A stretch of 64,000 nucleotides of DNA from JAADJA01 sp963840975. GTDB taxonomy: Bacteria > Bacteroidota > Bacteroidia > Bacteroidales > JAADJA01. The notes beneath the pieces are model-generated. The model was not told the DNA's origin. It saw only the letters and a list, made by a program, of their open reading frames with translations, and searched no databases. This document shows positions 26,604-35,129 of this stretch, piece after piece (within the stretch, counting starts at the first letter, position 1; every line of letters starts with the position of its first letter). Both the position numbers and the translations under genes were made by a program. The stretch is from contig CAWJBC010000016.1 of assembly GCA_963840975.1 (NCBI GenBank), positions 1-64,000 of the forward strand, written 5' to 3'.

Positions 26604-27212
26604 TTAAATTTTTTCTTTCGAATTTTTCAAAATCTGATATAAGAATTCTCTAGCCCTGAATAACTGGGCTTTCACCGTTCCCAGCGGAAGGTTGAGTTCA
26701 GCAGCGATTTCCTCATACGAAAATTCACTGAAATACCTGAGTTCGATCAGGGTACGGTAATGGGGCTTCAGTTTTTCCACTACCTCGCGCATCAGTTTTA
26801 TTTTTTGTTTTTTTACTAACTCTTGCTCTGGGTCAAGGTCTTCGGCGGGGATGCGGTTGGCTAATTCAGTGCCCATTTCATCATCAATGCACTGATCAAT
26901 GGAAAAAGTATATTTTTTCTTTTTTCGGATAAAATCAATGCAATTGTTCGATGCAATTTTGAAAAGCCATGTACTGAAGGCATAATCCGGGGTGTATTGA
27001 TGCAATTTTTTGAAAGCTTTTCCAAATGCTTCGATGGTTAGGTCTTCTGCATCGTGAGGATTATTGGTCATTTTCAGCAACATGAAATAGAGGGAATCAC
27101 GATAATTTTTCATCAATTCGGCATACGCTCTCTGATCGCCCAGATCAATGGCACGCTGAACCAGTTTAAAATCCCTGACTGCTTTATCTGTAAGATGCGT
27201 AGTTACTTCCAT
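26604..27212 (-). CDS. ECF-type RNA polymerase sigma factor
   Basis: A 202-residue sigma-70 family protein. Region 2 runs from about residue 20 to 95, with NYRDSLYFMLLKMTNNPHDAEDLTIEAFGKAF and STWLFKIASNNCIDFIRKKKK, which contacts the -10 type element. Region 4 (about 140-195) has LKPHYRTLIELRYFSEFSYEEIAAELNLPLGTVKAQLFRARE, the DNA-binding helix-turn-helix. No anti-sigma gene is adjacent. Its start overlaps the end of the upstream glycosyltransferase gene by 10 bp, so the two are co-translated. What it controls cannot be told. This size also fits Bacteroidota sigma factors of the RpoE class. Confidence 0.92.
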   Translation of the reverse strand: MEVTTHLTDKAVRDFKLVQRAIDLGDQRAYAELMKNYRDSLYFMLLKMTNNPHDAEDLTIEAFGKAFKKLHQYTPDYAFSTWLFKIASNNCIDFIRKKKKYTFSIDQCIDDEMGTELANRIPAEDLDPEQELVKKQKIKLMREVVEKLKPHYRTLIELRYFSEFSYEEIAAELNLPLGTVKAQLFRAREFLYQILKNSKEKI

Positions 27213-28327
27213 TTACTTTGCTTGATAACCAGGTTTGCCAACATTATCAGTGGAAAAAGTCCCAATAAAAACAATTCAAACAGCGGCGAAAATAGTAATA
27301 ATTTTTTTTCGTTTAACCGCTGCATCGAATTTTTGAAAATTATAAGATTGCTTATAAGTCTCAGGGCAAATAACCCCAGGACAAAATAGATATAGATGTT
27401 CAGTAGGAGCAATGCCGTGAAAAGCAGATACATAATTGCCAGACTTGCTGAGTACAAACCCAACATAAATTTGTGCTTAGGTTTGTAATGCTTTCCCGTC
27501 GAAAGGTGCCTGCGTTTTTGATGCCACCAATCACTGAAAATATTTTTGGCAGGGGAAACTGTAAAACTATCGGGGTTTATTTCGATGGCGGTATTGAATT
27601 TTGAGGCAGCCTTATTGATAAAAAGGTCATCATCGCCCGAAGAAATGGTGTAATGCGAAATGAAACCTTTATTTCGGATAAACAGAGATTTGGAATATGC
27701 CAGGTTCCGTCCGACACCCATGTACGGCATTCCTGAAAGGGTATATGAGAAATACTGCAATGCAGTCATGATGGTATCGTACCGTATGATCATGTTCAAA
27801 AGGTTATCCTTCTTTTCGTAAGGACCATAGCCTAAAACAATTTCTGTTTTATCATTAAAATTTCCAGCCATTTCCCTTATCCAGTTTTGACTGGATGGTA
27901 AGCAGTCGGCATCAGTTAGCAGTAATCGGTCGTTTCTGGCTGATTTGATTCCCAGAGATAAAGGGAATTTTTTTCCTTTAAAGAAATTCAAATCCTGGGT
28001 AATATTAACAATCTTCAGGTGTTTGTATTCCCTTTCCAAATCCTGCAGCAGGAAAATGGTTTCATCATCCGAAGCATCATTCACCACCACCACCTCAAAA
28101 TCAGGGTAATCCTGATTCAGGATCACCGGGAGGTTATCCTTAAGGTTGTGGTATTCATTTTTAGCACAAATTACAACCGACACCGGCGCAAAGGCAGCGA
28201 TTGGGTTTTTTTTCCGGTAAAATGCAAACCTTGCAAAAATCGCCCAGACATAGAATAATTGTATGGCAATAACCGCACAAAATGCATAAAACAAATAAGG
28301 AAATACTATTTGAAAATAAGTTTCCAA
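27203..28327 (-). CDS. Membrane-associated family 2 glycosyltransferase
   Basis: A 374-residue protein with an N-terminal membrane helix (YLFYAFCAVIAIQLFYVWAIF), a GT-A domain (VSVVICAKNEYHNL, VVVNDASDDET, LLLTDADCLPSSQNW with the metal-binding DxD-like DAD, and SSGDDDLFI), the Q/R-x-x-R-W-like WHQKRRHLSTG and three C-terminal membrane helices. This architecture is found in processive or lipid-linked GT2 enzymes such as those of polysaccharide or glycolipid synthesis. The acceptor is unknown. It overlaps the sigma factor gene by 10 bp. Confidence 0.85.
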   Translation of the reverse strand: METYFQIVFPYLFYAFCAVIAIQLFYVWAIFARFAFYRKKNPIAAFAPVSVVICAKNEYHNLKDNLPVILNQDYPDFEVVVVNDASDDETIFLLQDLEREYKHLKIVNITQDLNFFKGKKFPLSLGIKSARNDRLLLTDADCLPSSQNWIREMAGNFNDKTEIVLGYGPYEKKDNLLNMIIRYDTIMTALQYFSYTLSGMPYMGVGRNLAYSKSLFIRNKGFISHYTISSGDDDLFINKAASKFNTAIEINPDSFTVSPAKNIFSDWWHQKRRHLSTGKHYKPKHKFMLGLYSASLAIMYLLFTALLLLNIYIYFVLGLFALRLISNLIIFKNSMQRLNEKKLLLFSPLFELFLLGLFPLIMLANLVIKQSKWK

Positions 28328-28457
28328 AACTTCAAATTTGATCTTAATCAGGCTACAAATTTATTTAAACAAAAATAGCGGCGGTCAGATAGTTCAAAAA
28401 CTTATTAAGAGAATTTGAACAAGCTATTTTAAGGCATAACGTTTGGAAAATGGGCTT

Positions 28458-28485
28458 TTTGAAAACGGAAATACGCTTATATTTG
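28458..28485 (+). promoter_or_regulatory. tgt promoter
   Basis: TTTG at 28458-28461 and TATATTTG at 28478-28485, spacing 16 bp (slightly short). The ATG at 28520 is 34 bp downstream. Confidence 0.55.
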
Positions 28486-28519
28486 CCACTTTTATGAAAC
28501 GGCAGGAAGCAGAAAAGTT

Positions 28520-29650
28520 ATGAAGTTTAGCCTAAAGGGAAAGGATACAAAAACGAATGCGAGGGCAGGTGAAATGGTGACGGATCACGGAACCATACAA
28601 ACTCCTGTTTTCATGCCTGTAGGTACAGCCGGAGCCGTTAAAGCTGTGCATATTCCTGAGTTGAAGTCGGATGTCAAGGCACAGATCATACTTGGGAATA
28701 CCTACCATCTTTATCTGCGACCGGGTCTTGATGTTATCCGTGAAGCTGGAGGCTTGCACGGATTCAACGGTTGGGATTTGCCCATACTCACCGATAGCGG
28801 CGGCTATCAGGTCTATTCACTTGCGCATAGGCGAAAACTAATTGAAGAGGGTGTAATCTTTAATTCACATATTGATGGCTCGCAGCACACCTTTACCCCC
28901 GAACGGGTAATTGATATTCAGCGAATAGTAGGAGCCGATATCATCATGGCATTTGATGAGTGTACGCCTTTCCCCTGTGATTTTGAATATGCTCAAAAAT
29001 CGTTGCAGTTAACCCATCAGTGGTTGAAAAAATGTAGGGATCATTTTGATCGGACCCAACCTCTTTATGGTCATGCCCAATCATTATTTCCCATTGTTCA
29101 GGGAAGTGTTTATACCGATTTGCGCCGGACGTCGGCTGAGACCATCGCCTCTTTTCAGGCGGATGGTAATGCAATCGGAGGTTTATCGGTAGGAGAACCG
29201 GCTGAGGTGATGTATGAAATGACCGCGCTTGTCTGCGGGCTGCTCCCTGATGACAAACCCCGCTACCTCATGGGAGTGGGCACGCCGGTTAATATTCTCG
29301 AATGTATTGCACTGGGTGTTGATATGTTCGATTGCGTGATCCCTACACGGAATGCCAGGCATGGTTTGCTTTATACCAGCGAAGGCATCATTAACATCAA
29401 GAATGAAAAATGGAAGTTTGATTTTTCGGTTTTGGACGAAAACGGGACATCATTTGTTGACAAGCAATATTCAAAAGCCTACCTGCGGCATTTGATTCAG
29501 TCGCAGGAAATGTTAGGCGGAATGATAGCCACTTTGCACAACCTTGCTTTTTACCTCTGGCTGGTTACCGAAGCCCGGAATAAAATATTGGATGGATCAT
29601 TCGGATTGTGGAAAGATAAGATGGTAAAACAATTAGCACAAAGATTGTAA
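28520..29650 (+). CDS. tgt: tRNA-guanine transglycosylase lacking the usual zinc cysteines
   Basis: A 376-residue enzyme that exchanges guanine 34 for a queuine precursor in tRNAs with GUN anticodons. Marks are TPVFMPVGTAGAVKA, ILGNTYHLYLRPG, DSGGYQVYSLAHRRKL, IMAFDECTPFP, GGLSVGEP, RYLMGVGTP and the catalytic Asp region MFDCVIPTRNARHG. In E. coli the zinc site is CxCxxC before NYSRAYLHHL. Here the matching stretch GTSFVDKQYSKAYLRHL has no cysteines, and only the later His (LHNL) remains. From memory this is usual in Bacteroidota Tgt. Lacking a zinc site could alter stability but not necessarily the reaction. Confidence 0.95.
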   Translation: MKFSLKGKDTKTNARAGEMVTDHGTIQTPVFMPVGTAGAVKAVHIPELKSDVKAQIILGNTYHLYLRPGLDVIREAGGLHGFNGWDLPILTDSGGYQVYSLAHRRKLIEEGVIFNSHIDGSQHTFTPERVIDIQRIVGADIIMAFDECTPFPCDFEYAQKSLQLTHQWLKKCRDHFDRTQPLYGHAQSLFPIVQGSVYTDLRRTSAETIASFQADGNAIGGLSVGEPAEVMYEMTALVCGLLPDDKPRYLMGVGTPVNILECIALGVDMFDCVIPTRNARHGLLYTSEGIINIKNEKWKFDFSVLDENGTSFVDKQYSKAYLRHLIQSQEMLGGMIATLHNLAFYLWLVTEARNKILDGSFGLWKDKMVKQLAQRL

Positions 29651-29727
29651 TATTTTTGCGGGTAAATAAGTAGCTTCGAATAAGCAATGAATTAATAATG
29701 AAAATTTCTACACATAAAGTATTAATG

Positions 29728-29860
29728 AAAGAGGGTATAAGGGGAATAGGGGAAATATCGGGTATATGTTTTAAATATAAAATAGAAACTTCCCACACAG
29801 ATTGCTTTTATAGTACCTCTTATTCCCCTTATACCTTATATTTCCCAAATACCCTTTATA
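29728..29860. repeat. 133-bp imperfect palindromic dispersed repeat, copy 2
   Basis: The reverse complement of this stretch aligns with 16691-16823 over its full length. It sits between tgt and lptG and has inverted terminal words gagggtataaggggaatagg and a matching right end. No ORF. Confidence 0.75.
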
Positions 29861-29919
29861 AGATTTTTAATCCCTCTAACATGAGTTAATCACCAAACTG
29901 AATAGATACAAAAGCCATT

Positions 29920-30996
29920 TTGAAAAAGATAGACATCTATATCATCAAGAAGTTCTTAGGAACATTTTTCTTCGCTATCTCCTTGCTTATCATCATTGTT
30001 GTGATATTTGATATTTCGGAGAAGATTGATGATTTTATTGAAAAACGACCTCCACTGACAGAAATAATCTTTTCCTATTACCTCAATTTCATACCCTACT
30101 TTGTAAATCTATTCAGCTATTTATTCACTTTTATTGCGGTTATCTTTTTTACTTCCAAAATGGCTTCGGGCAGTGAAATAATCGCCATTTTAAACAGTGG
30201 AATTAGTTTTTGGAGAATGCTTGTTCCCTACCTGATCGCTTCTGTCTTTTTAGGACTCATGTCGTTTTATCTTGCCAATTTTCTGATTCCCCACACCAAT
30301 AAGAAAATGATGGCATTTGAAAAATTATATTTAAAGAATCCTTATCAATACCGCGAAAGGAACATTCACATGCAAATCCAGCCGGGTACATTTATCTATA
30401 TGGAAAGCTATAACAGCCAAACCAATATGGGCTATAAGTTTTCGCTTGAAGATTTCAAAAATAACAGGCTGGTTTATAAGTTAAATGCCGACCAGATTAT
30501 TTGGGACAGCATTAAAGGCGAATGGAAAATGAAAAACTATTTTATCCGTGAAATAGCCGATAACAACGAAACCCTGACCAAAGGCACAGAAAAGGATACC
30601 CTCATCAATATAAATCCACGTGATTTCACCGTCATAGTTGATGATATTAAAACCATGAATTATTCGGAATTAAGAGCCTTTATCGAAAAAGAGCAACTCA
30701 AAGGGACAACTGCCATCAAAGAATACCTCGTGGAGAAACACAAGAGAATAGCCTTTCCGTTTACAACCATTGTTTTGACTTTAATAGGCGTCTCTATTTC
30801 GAGCAGAAAAGTGAGGGGAGGAATTGGCGTCCATCTTGGATACGGCATCGCCATTACTTTTTCTTACATCATGTTCATGCAGGTCACAACCGTTTTCGCT
30901 ACGCATGGAAATCTCTCACCCTGGCTTGCCGTCTGGATACCAAACTTTATTTTTATCGTGGTGGGTATTTTTCTAGTGAGGATTGCACCAAAATAA
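29920..30996 (+). CDS. LPS export permease LptG-like (YjgP/YjgQ family)
   Basis: The 358-residue protein starts at a TTG (MKKIDIYIIKKFLGTFFF), since no ATG fits better. It has the YjgP/YjgQ layout: three N-terminal membrane helices (FFAISLLIIIVVIFD, LNFIPYFVNLFSYLFTFIAVIFF, MLVPYLIASVFLGLMSF), a periplasmic beta-jellyroll (about residues 125-270) and three C-terminal helices (KRIAFPFTTIVLTLIGVSISS, IAITFSYIMFMQ, WLAVWIPNFIFIVVGIFLV). The SSRKVRGGIGVHLGYGIA segment is characteristic. It is expected to work with LptB (43089) to pull LPS from the inner membrane. In Bacteroidota it may pair with another LptF/G elsewhere. Confidence 0.9.
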   Translation: MKKIDIYIIKKFLGTFFFAISLLIIIVVIFDISEKIDDFIEKRPPLTEIIFSYYLNFIPYFVNLFSYLFTFIAVIFFTSKMASGSEIIAILNSGISFWRMLVPYLIASVFLGLMSFYLANFLIPHTNKKMMAFEKLYLKNPYQYRERNIHMQIQPGTFIYMESYNSQTNMGYKFSLEDFKNNRLVYKLNADQIIWDSIKGEWKMKNYFIREIADNNETLTKGTEKDTLININPRDFTVIVDDIKTMNYSELRAFIEKEQLKGTTAIKEYLVEKHKRIAFPFTTIVLTLIGVSISSRKVRGGIGVHLGYGIAITFSYIMFMQVTTVFATHGNLSPWLAVWIPNFIFIVVGIFLVRIAPK

Positions 30997-31028
30997 TAAG
31001 GGGTTAAAAATAGGTGGTTTTTATTAAG

Positions 31029-31844
31029 CTATTTCAAATAACCACCCCAAACGAAACAATCAGGAAACCCCTTTGCCAATTCAATTCTTTCGCTGAATAT
31101 TCCATAAACGGCAGCGCCGCTTCCGGTAAGCGAGGTATAAATAGCGCCGCTTTCATAAAGTTTATCCCGTATGGTTTTGATGCCGGGATACCGCTTGATT
31201 ATTTCCATCTCAAAATCATTGATAACAGTGTGCTTCCAATTTATCATCGGGGCAGCGATAAGGTCTTTCAGAGGAATTTCTTTCAGCTTTGGCTGAATCC
31301 AGGAATAGGCTTCGGGAGTGCTGATGTGAAGGTCGGGTTTTACAATAACTAAATAGTATTTTTCTAAGTCCGGGCAGATATTTTCAAACACATCCCCTTT
31401 TCCAGCAGCCAAGGCAGGTTTGTTTTTGATGAAAAAAGCACAGTCACTCCCCAAAGTTCTCGCATAATCCTCCATTTGGCTTTCTGAAAGATTAAGCCCA
31501 AACAACTGATTGATCATCCTGATGGTAAAAGCCGCATCCGACGAGCCTCCGCCCAACCCTGCCCCCGAAGGGATAACTTTATGCAGGTGGATTTCAACCT
31601 CCGGAAGATTGAAATCCTTTTTCAAAAGGTAAAAGGCTTTGCAAACAAGGTTGTCCAAAGGGTTTCCTTCGAGGTGAATACCCGTCCGGGTGAAGGATAA
31701 AACTTTACGGGGTGAGACAATGATTTCCAGAACATCATTAATGTTTACCGGAACCATAACCGTTTCAATGTTATGAAATCCGTCCTTGCGCTTTTCTGTA
31801 ATCGAAAGGCCAATATTAATTTTACCGTTTGGAAAGCTGATCAT
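31029..31844 (-). CDS. ispE: 4-diphosphocytidyl-2-C-methyl-D-erythritol kinase
   Basis: A 271-residue GHMP kinase of the MEP pathway for isoprenoid precursors, phosphorylating CDP-ME. It starts MISFPNGKINIGLSITEKRKDGFH, where K8 is the family lysine. The ATP loop is PSGAGLGGGSSDAAF, DCAFFIKNKPALAAG matches the substrate pocket and SLTGSGAAVYGIF is the third GHMP motif. Length is usual. Transcribed divergently from the GH3 gene. Confidence 0.97.
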   Translation of the reverse strand: MISFPNGKINIGLSITEKRKDGFHNIETVMVPVNINDVLEIIVSPRKVLSFTRTGIHLEGNPLDNLVCKAFYLLKKDFNLPEVEIHLHKVIPSGAGLGGGSSDAAFTIRMINQLFGLNLSESQMEDYARTLGSDCAFFIKNKPALAAGKGDVFENICPDLEKYYLVIVKPDLHISTPEAYSWIQPKLKEIPLKDLIAAPMINWKHTVINDFEMEIIKRYPGIKTIRDKLYESGAIYTSLTGSGAAVYGIFSERIELAKGFPDCFVWGGYLK

Positions 31845-31860
31845 TATTCCTGTTTAAAAA

Positions 31861-31885
31861 CAAAGCTAAAATAATAGTAATTTTG
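31861..31885. promoter_or_regulatory. Divergent -7 boxes for ispE and the GH3 gene
   Basis: Minus-strand TAGCTTTG at 31861-31868 (for ispE, 16 bp before its start) and plus-strand TAATTTTG at 31878-31885 (for the GH3 gene, 34 bp before its ATG). Both fit TAnnTTTG, and they are nearly back to back. Confidence 0.6.
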
Positions 31886-31919
31886 AAAACCTGTTCCATT
31901 ACTTAATATTTGGATATTC

Positions 31920-33434
31920 ATGGCGCTAATTAATTCGGTATTATCATGGTTAATGAAAAAACGGTTTCATCAAATCGAGCTTTTCATGAAATACCCCCAC
32001 GAAGTCCAGGAGGAGTGGTTCAAGAAGTTAATTGCCAATGGCAAAGACACAGAGTGGGGGAGGTTATACGATTACAAATCTATCAAAAGCTTTACCGAAT
32101 ACAAAAACCGGGTTCCGGTTAATGATTATGAAGCCCTGAAACCATACATAAACAGGTTAAGAAATGGTGAACAAAACATTCTCTGGAATTCCGAAATTAA
32201 GTTGTTTGCCAAATCGTCGGGTACCACTTCAGATAAAAGCAAGTACATACCCGTTAGCCAGGAAGCATTGGAGGAGTGCCATTACAAAGGGGGAAAGGAT
32301 ATGCTGTCAATTTATTGCAACAACTACCCCGAAACCCTGCTATTTGACGGAAAAGGATTATCCATGGGAGGAAGTCACCGAATCACTGAGATCAACAATG
32401 AAATTTATTACGATGGCGATCTTTCAGCCCTGATCGTGCAGAACCTTCCAGGGTGGGCTGAGTTCATCCGCGTTCCGAAACGTTCGGTGGCTCTGATGGA
32501 CGAATGGGAAAGTAAAATTGAAAAAGTGGCTCTTTCAACCATCAATCATGACGTGACCAATATTCTTGGAGTTCCGTCATGGACCTTGTTGCTGATCAGG
32601 CGCATACTCGAAATTACCGGTCGGAAAAACCTGCTCGAAGTGTGGCCCAATCTTGAAGTATTTTTTCATGGAGGCGTCAATTTTGAACCTTACCGGGGAC
32701 AATTCAACGAAATTATCCATGCCCACAAAATGCATTACATGGAAACCTATAATGCTTCTGAAGGATTTTTTGGTTTGCAGGATCGTTCTTCATCAAACGA
32801 ACTACTTCTGATGCTGGATTACGGTATCTTCTATGAATTTCTTCCAATGGACCAACTGGAACAGGAACATCCTCTAACCCTGACTTTGGATGAGGTAAAG
32901 AAAGATGTAAATTATGCACTTGTGATTTCAACCAATGGAGGTTTATGGCGTTATATTATCGGTGATACTATCAAGTTCACCTCGCTCAATCCGTTCAGGA
33001 TAAGAATTACCGGGCGTACAGTCAACTTTATGAATGCTGTCGGAGAGGAAGTCATCATTGACAATGCACTCAAAGCGCTGGAAATAGCATGTAATAAATG
33101 TCAGGCGGTAATCAGCGATTTTACAGCAGCGCCGGTTTATTTCTCATCCGGCAACAATGCCGCTCATGAATGGTTGATTGAGTTTGAAAAGTCGCCCGAA
33201 AATATTGAGTATTTCACTGAAACGCTTGACAACGCCCTTAAATCGTTAAACTCCGACTATGAGGCTAAACGGTATCACAACCTGGTGCTGCGCGCGCCCA
33301 TTGTAATAGAGTTGCCACAAAAAACTTTTTATCAGTGGCTGAAAAATAAAAACAAACTGGGCGGTCAGCATAAAGTCCCCAAATTAGCCAACGACAGGCA
33401 CTATGTTGATGAAATTCTTGAAATGGTTAATTAA
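31920..33434 (+). CDS. GH3-family acyl-adenylate-forming enzyme
   Basis: A 504-residue member of the GH3 family, named after plant auxin-responsive genes, with many Bacteroidota homologues. Motifs: FAKSSGTTSDKSKYIPVS (P-loop for ATP), YMETYNASEGFFGLQDRSS (adenylate-binding loop), LVISTNGGLWRYIIGDTIKF and RITGRTVNFMNAVGEEVI near the C-terminal hinge. GH3 enzymes activate a carboxylate as its AMP ester and pass it to an amino acid. The bacterial substrate is not known. A plain ATP-dependent acyltransferase is the safest name. Confidence 0.88.
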   Translation: MALINSVLSWLMKKRFHQIELFMKYPHEVQEEWFKKLIANGKDTEWGRLYDYKSIKSFTEYKNRVPVNDYEALKPYINRLRNGEQNILWNSEIKLFAKSSGTTSDKSKYIPVSQEALEECHYKGGKDMLSIYCNNYPETLLFDGKGLSMGGSHRITEINNEIYYDGDLSALIVQNLPGWAEFIRVPKRSVALMDEWESKIEKVALSTINHDVTNILGVPSWTLLLIRRILEITGRKNLLEVWPNLEVFFHGGVNFEPYRGQFNEIIHAHKMHYMETYNASEGFFGLQDRSSSNELLLMLDYGIFYEFLPMDQLEQEHPLTLTLDEVKKDVNYALVISTNGGLWRYIIGDTIKFTSLNPFRIRITGRTVNFMNAVGEEVIIDNALKALEIACNKCQAVISDFTAAPVYFSSGNNAAHEWLIEFEKSPENIEYFTETLDNALKSLNSDYEAKRYHNLVLRAPIVIELPQKTFYQWLKNKNKLGGQHKVPKLANDRHYVDEILEMVN

Positions 33435-33503
33435 AAAATTTAAAACCCCTTCAGCCGCACGACTAAAAAATAGTATTTTTATCCGAAAATAAAATTTACA
33501 AAT

Positions 33504-34118
33504 ATGCACATAGCCATAGCAGGAAACATTGGATCGGGCAAAACAACATTAACCCGTTTGTTGTCGAAGCATTTTGGGTGGGAGCCCCATTTTGAGGACG
33601 TTGACACCAATCCATACCTGCACAGTTTTTACGAAGATATGCAGCGTTGGTCGTTTAACCTCCAGGTTTACTTTCTGAACAGCCGGTTCAGGCAGGTTGT
33701 TAAAATCAGGGAAGGAGGGAAGACCGTTATTCAGGACAGAACAATTTATGAGGATGCTTATATTTTTGCTCCCAACCTGCATTACATGAACCTGATGACC
33801 ACCCGCGATTTCGAAAACTATATTTCTCTGTTTGAATTGATGGGATCCTTCATTCAGGCTCCTGATCTGCTGATATATTTAAGGGCATCGGTTCCAACAC
33901 TTGTAAAGCAAATTCAAAAGCGGGGCAGGGACTATGAGGAAGCCATCAGGCTGGATTATTTGAAAAAACTGAACGAAAGATACGAAGGCTGGATAGAAAA
34001 CTACCGCCTTGGCAAGTTATTGATCTTTGAAGTTGACGATATCAACATCGAAGAAAATCCTGCCGACCTCGCCATGATCATTGAAAAAGTAAATGCCCAG
34101 TTGCACGGATTGTTTTAA
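33504..34118 (+). CDS. Deoxynucleoside kinase
   Basis: A 204-residue enzyme of the deoxyadenosine/deoxyguanosine kinase family, salvaging deoxynucleosides. It has the P-loop GNIGSGKTTL (residues 7-16), the specificity segment FEDVDTNPYLHSFYEDMQRWSFNLQVYFLNSRF, the DRS-like QDRTIYEDAYIF and the LID arginines in KRGRDYEEAI. Bacteroidota carry several of these small kinases. Which base it prefers cannot be decided here. Confidence 0.92.
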   Translation: MHIAIAGNIGSGKTTLTRLLSKHFGWEPHFEDVDTNPYLHSFYEDMQRWSFNLQVYFLNSRFRQVVKIREGGKTVIQDRTIYEDAYIFAPNLHYMNLMTTRDFENYISLFELMGSFIQAPDLLIYLRASVPTLVKQIQKRGRDYEEAIRLDYLKKLNERYEGWIENYRLGKLLIFEVDDINIEENPADLAMIIEKVNAQLHGLF

Positions 34119-34163
34119 TCCGGAGATCATGATTTAAGTTCCAGCGATTATAACAACGACGAC

Positions 34164-34994
34164 ATGAGAAAATTTTCATCGTTTTATTGGTCAGTTTTAA
34201 TTGTCGCGCCGCTTTTTGTTGCCTCATGCAAAAACAGAACCACCACCGAAACGGATGCGCATGGAAATTCAGTAATAAAGGAATGGTACAACAATAAACA
34301 GTTGAAATCTGTTAAAACTATCCTGAATCAAGAGTTGAACGATTATGTTTTGATTTCATACGATCATGACGGCGGGCTGCTCGATTCAGCCCGATACATT
34401 AATGACACCCTTGAAGGTATGCGCAGGTTTTATGAAGAAAAAACCACTTTACTGCATTTTGAAAATTACCACCACGGAATATTGGAAGGTATCCATAAAG
34501 CAGTTTACAGTAACGGAGTTACCGGATTTGAAGGTTACCGTAAAAACAATATGATGGTGGGTGAATGGAAATTCCATTTTGCAAATGGACATCCCATAAC
34601 TTATGAGTATTACGACTCGTCGGGTGTGATGAGATATTTCAGAAAGTACGACGATGCTGGAAATGTTTTAAAAGTGGATGGAATGGGTATGATACAGGTG
34701 AAAGCAAATATTTCAGCGTTGGACAGCACGCAGACAATTTCCGGTTTTGTTGAGGCTGCCATTCCGCCGGAGAGTACAACAATTTTTACCATCGAAAATA
34801 TAAAGGATGGAAAAGTTCAGGAAATCTACCTGGAAATGGTGCTCCATAAACCGAAAACAGAATGGGAAATCAAATTTACAGAGCCCGGTCAGAAAAACCT
34901 GAAATACACCATCACCATAACAGACAACAAAACCGGTAAAAAAGAAGAAAGTGTTTCAGAGCAAACCATAATGGTAAATCCTGTCAATTTGTGA
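34164..34994 (+). CDS. Lipoprotein with MORN-like/YwqK-like repeats
   Basis: The 276-residue protein has a lipoprotein signal (FVAS-C22). The middle has repeated units such as GNSVIKEWYNNKQLKSVKT, DTLEGMRRFYEE, GILEGIHKAVYSNG and MVGEWKFHFANGHPITYEYYDSSG, the pattern of MORN or YwqK-type repeats. A beta domain of about 100 residues follows. Function is unknown. Such proteins are common as Bacteroidota outer-envelope lipoproteins, and an antitoxin label sometimes given to YwqK relatives is not supported here. Confidence 0.7.
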   Translation: MRKFSSFYWSVLIVAPLFVASCKNRTTTETDAHGNSVIKEWYNNKQLKSVKTILNQELNDYVLISYDHDGGLLDSARYINDTLEGMRRFYEEKTTLLHFENYHHGILEGIHKAVYSNGVTGFEGYRKNNMMVGEWKFHFANGHPITYEYYDSSGVMRYFRKYDDAGNVLKVDGMGMIQVKANISALDSTQTISGFVEAAIPPESTTIFTIENIKDGKVQEIYLEMVLHKPKTEWEIKFTEPGQKNLKYTITITDNKTGKKEESVSEQTIMVNPVNL

Positions 34995-35040
34995 TACACC
35001 CATGAATAGAAAAAAACTTGATAGATACAGGTTTAATAAT

Positions 35041-35110
35041 AATGTTTTCTCTGCGCCTCTGCGTCTCTGCGTGAAACTTTAAACACATTTAAAAAGATTC
35101 TTTTCGCTTC
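35041..35110. repeat. ctctgcgtc-type low-complexity repeat
   Basis: The spacer before kdsB contains tctctgcgcctctgcgtctc and a second tctgcgtgaaa copy (about 35107), a word family scattered in intergenic space of many bacteria. No gene. Confidence 0.5.
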
Positions 35111-35129
35111 TGCGTGAAATATTAAACAA

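Noticed and set aside
34164..34994. YwqK-type antitoxin role for the MORN-like lipoprotein
   Set aside because: It has a lipoprotein signal and no toxin partner next to it; repeats alone do not support the role.
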